NCBI RefSeq assembly: GCF_014648695.1
Contig: NZ_BMRP01000035.1
Coordinates: 1 to 64,000 of the forward strand
Length of the DNA stretch: 64,000 nt
Direction: 5' to 3'
DNA from: Streptomyces albospinus
GTDB lineage: Bacteria > Actinomycetota > Actinomycetes > Streptomycetales > Streptomycetaceae
Made by a program: the position numbers and the translations under genes. This document shows, piece after piece, positions 47,515 to 56,125 of this stretch (position 1 is the first letter of the stretch; each line of letters starts with the position of its first letter). Under the pieces are notes generated by a model. That model searched no databases and was not told the origin of the DNA. It saw only the letters and a program-made list of their open reading frames with translations.

Positions 47515-48228
47515 ATGAAAGTCGCTGTTCTCGGTACCGGTGGCGGTGCCCGCGCCCACATCGCCAAGCTCGTCGAACTCGGTCACGAGGTCCACGTCGG
47601 CACCCGCGACCCGCAGGCCACGCTGGCCCGCACGGAACCCGACATGATGGGCACCCCGCCCTTCAAGCAGTTCCTCGCCGACCATCCCGGTATCGAACTG
47701 CACACCTTCGGTGACGCCGCAGCCGCCTCCGACGGCCTGGTGATCAACGGCATCGACGGCCACAACGCCGTGGCAGCCCTGTCCGCCATCGCCGACCGGC
47801 TCGCCGGTAAGACGCTGATCGACTATGCCGTGCCGTACATCTACAACCCGGACATCGAGCGGCCGTGGCCCACTCCCTGGGGCGTCAACCCCATCCTCGA
47901 CCCCTGCGACAGTGACAGCCTGGGCGAGCAGATCCAGCGCGCCCTGCCGCGCACGAAGGTCGTCAAGGCGTTCGTCACCCAGGAACAGGCCACCGTCGTC
48001 GACCCGCAGGCCATCGGCGGCGGCGACCACACGATGTTCGTCGCGGGCGAGGACGACGACACCAAGCAGCAGGTCACCGACCTGCTCAAGGAATACGGCT
48101 GGACCGACGTCCTCGACCTCGGTTCCCTTATCGCCGCCCGCGCCATGGAGATGTACGCCCACATGCACGGCGCCATCGGCATCGCTCTCGGCTTCGGCAC
48201 CCACTTCGGCATCAAGGTCGTGCGCTGA
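47515..48228 (+). CDS. NADPH-dependent F420 reductase-like Rossmann protein
   Basis: A 237-residue protein whose N-terminal nucleotide-binding domain (KVAVLGTGGGARAHIAKLVE, then HVGTRDP) resembles F420H2:NADP oxidoreductase. It continues with SDGLVINGIDGHNAVAALSA, LIDYAVPYIYNPD and TKVVKAFVTQEQATVVDP, the FNO-like order. The C-terminal helices (LGSLIAARAMEMYAHM) follow the family. Whether it uses F420 is not proven. GGAGG precedes the ATG. It is the first gene of a three-gene operon. Confidence 0.88.
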   Translation: MKVAVLGTGGGARAHIAKLVELGHEVHVGTRDPQATLARTEPDMMGTPPFKQFLADHPGIELHTFGDAAAASDGLVINGIDGHNAVAALSAIADRLAGKTLIDYAVPYIYNPDIERPWPTPWGVNPILDPCDSDSLGEQIQRALPRTKVVKAFVTQEQATVVDPQAIGGGDHTMFVAGEDDDTKQQVTDLLKEYGWTDVLDLGSLIAARAMEMYAHMHGAIGIALGFGTHFGIKVVR

Positions 48229-48230
48229 CC

Positions 48231-48626
48231 ATGACCACCGAGACCGACGCCCCCCTCAACGGCAAGATCATCTGCCACGCGATAGGGGCCCGCGACGGCC
48301 GCGCGCTGGCCGACTTCTACGCCACCGCCCTGGGCACCACGGTGTCCCGGACCTACCCCGACGGGCAGGGCAACGAAGCCGCCTGCGCCTGGTACGTGAA
48401 CGGCGCGATGTACCTCTTTCATACGTCCGAGTCCTTCACCACGCCCGCCTGGCCCGAGGAAGAACTCCCCTTCCACATGGACTTCTCCTTCCCCGACGTC
48501 GCGGCGGCGGAGAAGCGGCTGCTGGAGATGGGCGCCACCAAGCCCGACCACCAGCCAGGCGGTCAGCACTGGACCGTCCTGCTCGACCCGTCCGGCCAGC
48601 CCTTCTGCATCCACGGCACCTACTGA
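48231..48626 (+). CDS. VOC (glyoxalase/bleomycin resistance) family protein
   Basis: A 131-residue protein with two betaalphabetabetabeta units. The first includes HAIGARDGRALADFYATALG, the second HMDFSFPDVAAAEKRLLEMG and WTVLLDPSGQPFCIHGTY. Metal ligands are probably the first His, the His of FHMDF and a C-terminal residue. It begins 2 bases after the reductase stop, so it is cotranscribed. The substrate is unknown. Confidence 0.9.
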   Translation: MTTETDAPLNGKIICHAIGARDGRALADFYATALGTTVSRTYPDGQGNEAACAWYVNGAMYLFHTSESFTTPAWPEEELPFHMDFSFPDVAAAEKRLLEMGATKPDHQPGGQHWTVLLDPSGQPFCIHGTY

Positions 48627-48640
48627 CACCGCATCACACC

Positions 48641-49834
48641 ATGACTGTCCTCACTGTCCTGCCCCGCGTCACCGGCGACCAGCGCCGCGCCCACCTGGTA
48701 CGCCGTCATCTTCTCGCGCCCTCCGTGCGCGAGAAGACGGCGGAGGCAGTGGCGCAGGCACTGATCGGCCTGCACGCCACCGACCCCGCCACCGTCTTCC
48801 TCGCCGCCGCGGCCCGCATGCACGCCCCGACCGCCGCCGGTATCGACCACTCCCTCTACCACGCCCCCGCCGGAGCCCCGGCTCTGGAGCGCATACGGTG
48901 CATGCGCCGCACCATGTTCGTCGTCCCGGCCGGCCTGGCCCCGGCCGTACGCTCGGCGACCGTACGCGACCCCCACCGCCACCGTGCCGAGACCCTCATC
49001 CACCTGCACCAGACCCTCGGTTGGGACGCACACCGCTACCAGGCCGTGGAGCAGGCCGCCGTGGCGGCGATCGAGGCCCGCGGGCGAGCCACCGCCGCTC
49101 AACTCGCCGTCGACGTACCGGACTTGCGCGAGCAGATCGTCACCTTCCCCGGCAAGTCCTACGAGTCCCGCCAGCGCGCCGGCACACCGGTCCTGGGCGT
49201 GCTGGCCGCCGAGGGCCGCATCCGCCGGGACCGCCCGGCCGGCTCGTGGACCTCCGCCCAGTTCCACTGGGCACCGGCCCGCCCTCTGCCGGAGATCCCC
49301 GGCCCCCAGGCGAAGGCCACGCTCGCCCGCCACTACCTGTCGGCGTTCGGCCCCGTCACCGTGGACGATCTGAAGTGGTGGACCGGCTGGAACCTCACCG
49401 ACACCCGCAAGGCCCTCGCCGGCACCGGCGCCCGGGCCGTCGAACTCGACGAAGGCACCGGCTACCTCCTGCCCGAAGACCTCGACACCACCCCTGCCGA
49501 CCCCGAGCCCGCCGCAGCCCTGCTGCCCAGCCTCGACCCCACACCCATGGGCTGGCGCCACCGTGACTGGTACCTCGACCCCGGTCACACCAACGCCCTC
49601 TTCGACCGCAACGGCAACATCGGCCCCACCATCTGGTGGAACGGCCGCATCATCGGCGCCTGGGCCCAACACCCTGACGGACACATCAACCACCACCTCC
49701 TCACCGACCCCGGCGCCGAGGCCCGCGCAGCCGTGGAGACCCAGATCAGCCGCCTGACCGCCTTCCTCGACGGCACCCGCATCACCCCCTGCTACCGCAC
49801 CCCTCTCGAACGCCAACTCACCACCCACCCCTGA
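48641..49834 (+). CDS. AlkZ-like winged-helix DNA-binding protein
   Basis: A 397-residue protein of the HTH_42/AlkZ family. It has three winged-helix-like units: RAHLVRRHLLAPSVREKTAE, then ALIGLHATDPATVFLAAAAR, RRTMFVVPAGLAPAVRSATV and FGPVTVDDLKWWTGWNLTDT. AlkZ from azinomycin producers is a glycosylase that unhooks interstrand crosslinks, using a QxQ motif. Here the equivalent position appears to read HAT in GLHATDP, so catalysis may differ. It is the last gene of the operon, 14 bases after the VOC gene. A DNA-repair or resistance role with the reductase and VOC protein is an inference. Confidence 0.82.
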   Translation: MTVLTVLPRVTGDQRRAHLVRRHLLAPSVREKTAEAVAQALIGLHATDPATVFLAAAARMHAPTAAGIDHSLYHAPAGAPALERIRCMRRTMFVVPAGLAPAVRSATVRDPHRHRAETLIHLHQTLGWDAHRYQAVEQAAVAAIEARGRATAAQLAVDVPDLREQIVTFPGKSYESRQRAGTPVLGVLAAEGRIRRDRPAGSWTSAQFHWAPARPLPEIPGPQAKATLARHYLSAFGPVTVDDLKWWTGWNLTDTRKALAGTGARAVELDEGTGYLLPEDLDTTPADPEPAAALLPSLDPTPMGWRHRDWYLDPGHTNALFDRNGNIGPTIWWNGRIIGAWAQHPDGHINHHLLTDPGAEARAAVETQISRLTAFLDGTRITPCYRTPLERQLTTHP

Positions 49835-50049
49835 CCAAAACCCCAGTCGGCTCCGACCGGTCCACCGCCATGGACCGAGACGTGATCGTCGTCTGTCACG
49901 GAAGGCTGATGACCGGCGAGTTCGTGCCGCCGAAGTCCGAGCGGCATGGAGTACCGGTCCCGTAGGCCAACGCGGGTGCGGCTCGCGCCTCGCCAGGTGA
50001 GCATGACGAGAGGGACCGCGCGGCCGGGCCGACGACAGGAGGGCATCGG

Positions 50050-50482
50050 ATGCAACCCAGGAACGTGTTCAAGGCCCTGATCATCGGCGGATCCGTCGGA
50101 GGTCTCGCAGCAGCCCACGACATGCGAGCCGTCGGTGCCGTCGCCGCCGTGTACGAACGCTCCGCGGGCGGGATGGAGGCCCGTGGAGCCGGGATCGTCA
50201 TGCAGCCCGAAGTGGAGTCACTCCTCGTCCGGCTGGGCATGTCCGCCCGATCGGTGGGCGTCGAGCTGAGCGAGCGCCAGCAACTCCACGTCCATGGCGG
50301 CGCCACCCGGTATGAGGCCCCCAGCTGATGACCGCCTGGGACACCCTCTACCGGACGCTGCGCGAACCCCTCGGCGGCGTCTGCTACCGCCTGGACAGTG
50401 CCCTGCGACGCGTCGGGGTGGAAGGCTCCGCGGTCACGGCCGAGTTCGCCGACGGGTATACGGCACAGGGCAACTTCCTGGT
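50050..50482 (+). pseudogene. N-terminal part of a split FAD monooxygenase gene
   Basis: The FAD Rossmann region is clear: KALIIGGSVGGLAAAHDMRA, then GGMEARGAGIVMQPEVESLL. At about 50322-50330 the frame shifts (ATRYEAP then MTAWDTLYRTLREPLGGVCY) by a one-base change. Coding similarity runs on through VTAEFADGYTAQGNFLV and stops abruptly at about 50482. The missing end of the enzyme lies at 52680-52907, beyond an inserted SDR/XRE module. Confidence 0.75.
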
Positions 50483-50772
50483 GAGAGCGGCTCTCGCACC
50501 TGCTCGCTCTGTCGCATGCCGGGATCGAGCCGGCCAACCGATCAGCACTCGGGACGGTAGCCGGCCGCCGCTTCTTCGCCTCCGCCACATAGCCGGGCGC
50601 TCAGCCGCCGTCACGCTTCGCTGCATGCCTCGGCGAACGGCGCCACGGACACCGCTGTTCCCGGCGCCCCGCCACCGAATCCGATCGGCGGATGCGCTGC
50701 ATCGACGGCGGCCTGCGGGCGGCGACCCGTGCCGATCCCGCTCGCTGACCGCCACCTTCTCCGGAGGAGATG
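50483..50772. other. Left flank of the inserted SDR/XRE module
   Basis: About 290 bases between the broken monooxygenase fragment and the SDR stop. No coding region or terminal repeat is evident. Confidence 0.4.
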
Positions 50773-51534
50773 TCATGCCTGCCGAGTCGGCAGCACGATC
50801 GCCTGGCGCAGGTTCACATGGCGGGCGCGGCTGGTCGTGTAGGCGATCAGGTCCGCGATGTCGTCCGCCGACAGGCCGATCAGCGCGTCGAACATGCCGT
50901 CCAACTGGCCGGACAGCTCCGCGTTGTCGATGTGGCCGCCCAACTCCGTGTCCGTGAGGCCCGGTTCGATGTTGGTGACACGGACATCGCGCGGGCCCAG
51001 CTCCGTGCGCAGGGACTGCGAGAGGTACGTCAGGGCCGCCTTCGTCGCGCCGTACACCGCGTAGTTGGGGAACGCGATGTGGGCGCCGATCGACGAGATG
51101 TTCACCAGGTCCGCCGTCCGGCCCGCCGCCGCCACCGCGATCAGGTCCGGCGTGAACGCGCGGATGACGCGCAGCGCGCCGGCCACATTCGTGTCCAGCA
51201 TGCGCTGCCACTCGTCGGCGCGGCCGTCGGTGACGGGGTTCGGCAGCATCACGCCTGCCGCATTGACCACCAGGTCGACATCGCCGTACGCGGCGTGCAC
51301 CCGCTCCACCGCCGCATCCACGGAGGCCGCGTCGGTGACATCGGTGGCCACCACGAGGGCCTGACCGCCGTCCGCCTCGATCTTGGCAGCCAGCTCCGTC
51401 AGCCGCTCGGCGCGGCGGGCGAGCAGCGCCACCCGCACGCCGTGCGAGGCGAGCAACCGGGCGGTGGCCTCGCCCATGCCGCTGGCGGCTCCGGTGACGA
51501 CGGCGGTGCGGCCGGCGAGGGTGTCGTACGACAT
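50773..51534 (-). CDS. Classical SDR family oxidoreductase
   Basis: A 253-residue short-chain dehydrogenase: TAVVTGAASGMGEATARLLA near residue 9, LVVNAAGVMLPNP, the serine in DLVNISSIGAHIAFPNY, and YAVYGATKAAL (Tyr-Lys). AGGAG lies 5 bases before the ATG. It is divergent from an XRE-type regulator, with 150 bases between the starts. The pair sits between two parts of one monooxygenase gene. The substrate is unknown. Confidence 0.9.
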   Translation of the reverse strand: MSYDTLAGRTAVVTGAASGMGEATARLLASHGVRVALLARRAERLTELAAKIEADGGQALVVATDVTDAASVDAAVERVHAAYGDVDLVVNAAGVMLPNPVTDGRADEWQRMLDTNVAGALRVIRAFTPDLIAVAAAGRTADLVNISSIGAHIAFPNYAVYGATKAALTYLSQSLRTELGPRDVRVTNIEPGLTDTELGGHIDNAELSGQLDGMFDALIGLSADDIADLIAYTTSRARHVNLRQAIVLPTRQA

Positions 51535-51684
51535 GGGAACTCCTGGTTCGGTGGTGTCGTCGCCGGGCGTCTCCCGGTGACGACAACCACTCTGGGCCCG
51601 GCCGGCACGCTTACCCAGGGCTGCCGTTTTCCTGGGTCCGGCAGTACCAGGAACGGCTCGGACCCGGGGCCTAGACTCGCCGGC

Positions 51685-52551
51685 ATGGACATACCCATCG
51701 GCCGGGAACTCGGCGACTTCCTGCGCTCGCGGCGCGCCCGCATCCAGCCCGAAGAGGTCGGGCTGCCAGGACATGGCAGGCGGCGGGTGCCGGGCCTGCG
51801 TCGCGAGGAGGTCGCCCAGCTCGCGGGCGTCAGCGTCGACTACTACATCCGCCTCGAACAGGGCCGCGGCCCCTCCGTCTCGGACGCCGTACTCGACGCC
51901 ATCGGGCGCGTCCTGCGCCTCGACGACACCGAGCAGGAATACCTGCGAACGGTGGCCCGGCCCGCCTCACGCGGTACGTCCACCACGCGCTGTAGGTCCG
52001 CCGCCGGCCCCGTGCCGCAGCAGGTCCGCCCTGGCCTGCGTCTGCTCCTGGACGCCATCGACAAGGTCCCGGCGTTCGTACTCGGCCGCCGTATGGACGT
52101 GCTCGCCTGGAACGACCTGGGCGATGCCGTCGTCGGCTTCTCGCAGATGGCGCCGAAGGACCGCAACATGCCGCGCCAGGTGTTCCTCAACCCCCGGGCG
52201 CGTGAGCTGTACCCGGACTGGCCGGCGGTGGCCGCGGAGACGGTTGCCCATCTGCGCCTGGACGCGGGCAGCCATCCGCAGGACGGACAGCTGGCCACGC
52301 TGGTAGGTGAGTTGTCGCTGGGGAGCGAGGATTTCCGCCGACTGTGGGCGGACCACCAGGTCAAGGAGAAAACCTACGGGGCCAAGCGCATGATGCACCC
52401 GGTGGTCGGCGAACTCACCATGCCCTACGAGACGTTGACGGTGTCGGGGGAGCCCGATCAGATGCTGGTGGTCTACACCCCGGAGCCGGGTTCACAGTCG
52501 GAGGAACGCCTGAAGCTCCTGGCCAGTTGGGCAGCGACACCGGAGGTCTGA
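51685..52551 (+). CDS. XRE-family regulator with MmyB-like ligand domain
   Basis: A 288-residue regulator. The N-terminal HTH is LRREEVAQLAGVSVDYYIRL followed by EQGRGPSVSDAVLDAIGRVL. The C-terminal domain (about 105-280) is the PAS-like MmyB ligand fold: FVLGRRMDVLAWNDLGDAVV, LYPDWPAVAAETVAHLRLDA, FRRLWADHQVKEKTYGAKRM and HPVVGELTMPYETLTV. Members of this family respond to fatty acid-like ligands and commonly lie divergent from an SDR, as here. It probably controls the SDR gene. Confidence 0.92.
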   Translation: MDIPIGRELGDFLRSRRARIQPEEVGLPGHGRRRVPGLRREEVAQLAGVSVDYYIRLEQGRGPSVSDAVLDAIGRVLRLDDTEQEYLRTVARPASRGTSTTRCRSAAGPVPQQVRPGLRLLLDAIDKVPAFVLGRRMDVLAWNDLGDAVVGFSQMAPKDRNMPRQVFLNPRARELYPDWPAVAAETVAHLRLDAGSHPQDGQLATLVGELSLGSEDFRRLWADHQVKEKTYGAKRMMHPVVGELTMPYETLTVSGEPDQMLVVYTPEPGSQSEERLKLLASWAATPEV

Positions 52552-52679
52552 CCCGCGCACGGTCCAGCAGGGGACCGGACAGCGCGTCTCCGGGACCGGA
52601 AGGCACAGCGCCTGTGACGGCCCGGGCGACGGCCCGGGAGCGCACGGGCGGGGCTTTCGATGACAGCCCGGATCACGCC

Positions 52680-52907
52680 AGACAGGAATGCGGCGGACAC
52701 CCAGCGGGTGGTATCGGTGCCAACACCGCCCTACGCGACGCGAGCCTTCTCGCCGCCGCGTTGGAGCAGGCAGCCGACGGCCGCCCGAATGTCGAGACCG
52801 TTGCCGCGTACGAATCCGTGATGACCGGATACGGCTTCGACGCGGTGTGCTCGTCTACGGAAAACGGGCAGCGCACGCTGGGCCAGGACCCACTGCCGAT
52901 GTCCTGA
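52680..52907 (+). pseudogene. C-terminal part of the split FAD monooxygenase gene
   Basis: The plus strand encodes GGHPAGGIGANTALRDASLL, AAALEQAADGRPNVETVAAY and ESVMTGYGFDAVCSSTENGQ up to TGA. This is the substrate-domain end of FAD monooxygenases (normally GDAAHxMPPAGGxGANTAL). It has no start and joins the N-terminal fragment at 50050-50482 in orientation. About 100-150 residues between the two parts are absent. Confidence 0.7.
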
Positions 52908-53008
52908 GAGCGCTCCCGCTCACGCGGATACGGCAGCCGCGTCGCTCAGACCGCATCTGCGAACAGCACACCTGGCGCCGCAGGATCGGCCGAGCGCGCC
53001 GCCGCTGG

Positions 53009-53977
53009 TCACGACCGGCTCGCGGCGCGGCGGACAAGAAGGGCGCCGAGGGCGGTGCGGCGGTGGATGACGGCGCGGCCGGCGCGGGATGTGGTGATCA
53101 GGCCGGCGCTGCGCAGGGTGGCGGTGTGGGTCGAGGCGGTGGCGTTGCTGACGCCGAGCCGCCGGGCCAGGTCGCTGGTGGTGTGCTCGTGGTCGAGGAG
53201 CAGCAGCAGCGCGAGGCGGGTCCGGCCGAGAACCTCGGGCAGTGAGTTCTCGCTTGCGAGCGGGAGCGGCAGGCCAGGGCCGGCCGGATAGGTCAGAGCC
53301 ACGGGACGGTCGGGCAGGTCGCAGATGAGGGGGTGGCCGGTCCAGTGGAAGGAGGGCAGGAGCAGCAGGCCGCGGCCGTCGGGCCGGATGTCGCGCCTGA
53401 ACGGCGCGTCCAGCTCCCAGAAGTCGTCGCGCAGCCGGGAGCCGGGGACGAGGTCGGTGAGTGCGGAGACGATGCCGTGCTCGGCGACGGCCACGGCGTA
53501 GCGGGTGAACTCCGCGTGGTGCAGGTCCTGTACTGCCGACCAGACCGGCCGCAGCACGGTGTCGAAGGCGGCCCGCTGGGCGCGGCTGAGGATCTGCCAG
53601 GCGTCGGTGTCGCCCCGGTGCAGGTCGCGGACCCACGGCGGGGCCGCAGACGAACTCGGGGCGTTGGCATAGATGCGCTCGAGCTCGGCGCGGACCAGCT
53701 CCGGGCGCCAGGACCGGGTGGCGTCGAGCCCGTCGTCCAGCGTGTCGTCGAATACGTCGAGGAAACCGGGGGCCTGCCCGGCCGGGACAAGGTCCCTCAG
53801 CGGACGCACGGCGGCGGGCAAGGCTCGCAGCAGCTGCCGTCTCCAGTGGCCGAAGAGCAGATCCCCGTCGTGACTGCACGCCATGGACAAGGCGGTGTTC
53901 AGCTCCTGCAACGGTGCGGGCCGGGCCGCGAAACGGATGCGGGCGATGTCGGCGACGGTGAGGTGGATCCGGATCAC
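53009..53977 (-). CDS. ArsR-like winged-helix regulator with large N-terminal domain
   Basis: A 322-residue protein. The C-terminal ArsR-type HTH reads LALLLLLDHEHTTSDLARRL, then GVSNATASTHTATLRSAGLI and TTSRAGRAVIHRRT. The N-terminal 230 residues (VIRIHLTVADIARIRFAARP, then LFGHWRRQLLRALPAAVRPL) are characteristic of a Streptomyces regulator family with no known ligand. GTG at 53977 follows GGGGGG; the open frame begins a little earlier. It is divergent from the hydrolase gene at 54065, which may be its target. Confidence 0.85.
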   Translation of the reverse strand: MIRIHLTVADIARIRFAARPAPLQELNTALSMACSHDGDLLFGHWRRQLLRALPAAVRPLRDLVPAGQAPGFLDVFDDTLDDGLDATRSWRPELVRAELERIYANAPSSSAAPPWVRDLHRGDTDAWQILSRAQRAAFDTVLRPVWSAVQDLHHAEFTRYAVAVAEHGIVSALTDLVPGSRLRDDFWELDAPFRRDIRPDGRGLLLLPSFHWTGHPLICDLPDRPVALTYPAGPGLPLPLASENSLPEVLGRTRLALLLLLDHEHTTSDLARRLGVSNATASTHTATLRSAGLITTSRAGRAVIHRRTALGALLVRRAASRS

Positions 53978-54064
53978 TACACCCCCCTGCCGAGGCGCCG
54001 CCATGGTTTCGGGAAGAGCCTAAACGATCGCCCGAGCGCGCCGCCGGGCGCCAGTATCCGGGAC

Positions 54065-55454
54065 ATGAGGTCTTCATTTTCGTCAATGGCGGTAACCCGC
54101 CGGACAGTTGCCAGGGCGGCGGTGCTGGGGGGGCGCGCTGCTGCTCACGGGCGGCGGCATCGCACGGGCTGCGGTACGAACGCAGGCGCAGCAGCAGGCG
54201 GCGGGCGGGGTGACCCTGCGGCTGCCGAGGCCGACCGGGCCGCATCCGGTCGGGTCGACGACGCTCTATCTCGTCGATCCCAGCAGACGTGACCCGTGGG
54301 ACCCGGCCATCCCTGTCCGGGAGGTGATGGTCACCGTGCTCTATCCGGCCGACCGCCCGCGTATCAGCCGCTACCCGGTCGAACCGCAGATGACCGCGCG
54401 CACGGCGGCGGTGTTTGCTCAGCTCGCTCCCCTGGAACACCCGCAGTTGCCGACCGTCGGCGTGGACTGGGCGGCCACCTCGACCCACGCCCGCGCGGGC
54501 GCGCCCGCCCAGGCGGTGCGGCGGCCCGTCGTGCTCTACAGCCCCGGTGGCGGCGACCTGCGCACACTCGGAACCTGTACCGCTGAGGAACTGGCGAGCC
54601 GGGGCCATGTGGTGGTGACGATCGACCACCCCGGGGACGCTTGCGCAGTCGAGTTCCCCGTCACGACGAACTACCGGCCCGAGCCCGTCCGCACGACGGA
54701 GCTTCGAGGCGATCCCCGGACGCAGCCGGACGTGTACCGCACCGTGATCGCTGCCCGCCTCGCCGACACCCGGTTCGTCCTGGACCAGCTCGCGCTCCTG
54801 ACGGACGGACACAACCCCGACGCGGCCGGCCGCCCGATACCCCAGCACCTTCCCCGGGCCCTTGATCTGGCACGGGTCGGCATGTACGGGCACTCGGTGG
54901 GCGGCACGGCGGCGGCCGAGGCAGCGTACGACGACCGTCGGATCCGTGCAGTCGTCAACATGGAGGGGTATCTGGACTACCCGCCCGACCATCCGGGCAA
55001 GCCGGGGCCGCTGTTCCCTGTTGCCCGGTACGGACTGGACCGGCCGATGCTCTTGCTCGGTACGGACGGCTTCCGTGACGCGGACATCAACCGGTCCTGG
55101 TCGGCCATGCTCGCCCACCCGAACCGGCGCAGCCACTGGCGGCAGATCGACGACTCCATGCACTGGGTGTTCAGCGACTTCGCCGCGTTGGCTCCGCAAT
55201 TGCAGGCGACGGGGTTGATGACGGTCGAGGGCCGAAGTCAGATGGTGGGCACGATAGCCCCGACGTGCTCGGTGCCGAGGGTGCGCGGCTGCATCCTCAG
55301 GTTCTTCGAGCGAAACCTGTCCGGCGCACAAGGGCCCCGGCCCGCGGCTACGAACCGCGCATCATCGTCATCCACGAACCGTGCTTATGGTTACTTCAGC
55401 CCTTCTTGCAGTCGCCGCCATCGGGCCACGTCCGCAGTCGAGCCGTACGACTGA
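54065..55454 (+). pseudogene. Tat-exported alpha/beta hydrolase, frameshifted in a G7 run
   Basis: The body is a PAF-acetylhydrolase/dienelactone-like serine hydrolase: PVVLYSPGGGDLRTLGTCTA, VVTIDHPGDACAVEFP, nucleophile elbow VGMYGHSVGGTAAAEAAYDD and the histidine region DSMHWVFSD. The signal peptide (MRSSFSSMAVTRRTVARAAV with LG) is in another frame and joins GALLLTGGGIARAAV only if one G is removed from the seven at 54127-54133. An alternative TTG start at 54108 would lose the twin arginines. The last 45 residues after RFFERNLSG are unlike the family, so the 3' end may also be altered. Confidence 0.7.
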
Positions 55455-55546
55455 ACTGTAAGAAGCTGTTGTCTTTCCGATCTTGAGGTCTGCGTTTTGG
55501 CTGTTCGGGCATAGGGTCGGCGACCTCTTGGGAGTGGTGACCTGTC

Positions 55547-56125
55547 GTGTCGTCGCTCTGGTGGGGGTTGTGGATGCCGTCGGTCGTGGGGCTGCTGGAA
55601 CAGCGCGAGCTCGCTGCTCGCCGTCGCGTGGAAGAGCTGCGAGAGGAGGCCGAGCGCATTCAGGCCGAGCTGGCCGCCGCCGAACAGGACGGGCAGGAAT
55701 GGGTGATCGCCCGCTCGCGGGTCTGTGAGGTGCTGACGCCCGTGGACGAGAGCGGGCAAGGTCACGCCCAAGCCGCCCGGACGGCGCCGGCCGCCGAGGG
55801 GCAGCCCGGGAAGACGTCTTCGGAGCCGGGGGCGGCGAGGCCGACGTCGCAGGTGCCGGTGTGGCGTGTGGGGCTTGCCTGGTCGGTGCTGTCGGTGGAC
55901 TACCAGCGCATCCTGCGGGCCCTCGCGGACCGGGCCCGGCTCGGCCAAGGTCCGGGGAGCTGCCAGGAGTTGGCCGCCTGCTTCGGTATGGAGATGGTGC
56001 CGGCCCGGGTGGAGGCACTGCGGTCGAAGGCCAAGCGCCTGCTGGCCCGTGGGTGGCTGGCCGAGCCCGCACCGGGCCGGTTCACGCTCGCGAAGGGCGT
56101 GACCGGGCCAGGCGGCGGGTCATGA
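55547..56125 (+). CDS. IS-associated coiled-coil/winged-helix protein
   Basis: A protein of up to 192 residues. The N-terminal half is a coiled coil (LLEQRELAARRRVEELREEA, then ERIQAELAAAEQDGQEWVIA). After a proline-rich linker the C-terminal half looks like a winged helix (VDYQRILRALADRARLGQGP, AACFGMEMVPARVEALRSKA, KRLLARGWLAEPAPGRFTLA). From memory, similar proteins occur beside transposases in many Streptomyces, though their function is not known to me. It ends against the 3' end of the IS5 transposase on the opposite strand. Starts at 55574 or later are possible. Confidence 0.6.
   Translation: MSSLWWGLWMPSVVGLLEQRELAARRRVEELREEAERIQAELAAAEQDGQEWVIARSRVCEVLTPVDESGQGHAQAARTAPAAEGQPGKTSSEPGAARPTSQVPVWRVGLAWSVLSVDYQRILRALADRARLGQGPGSCQELAACFGMEMVPARVEALRSKAKRLLARGWLAEPAPGRFTLAKGVTGPGGGS

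Noticed and set aside
49870..49965. Short ORF beginning MDRDVIVVCHGRLMTGEFVP
   Set aside because: About 31 codons, no ribosome binding site and no known match; it probably lies in the promoter region of the broken monooxygenase gene.
52920..55331. 803-codon minus-strand frame
   Set aside because: It runs antisense to the hydrolase and overlaps the ArsR-like gene in another frame; its residues are Arg/Pro-rich without motifs.
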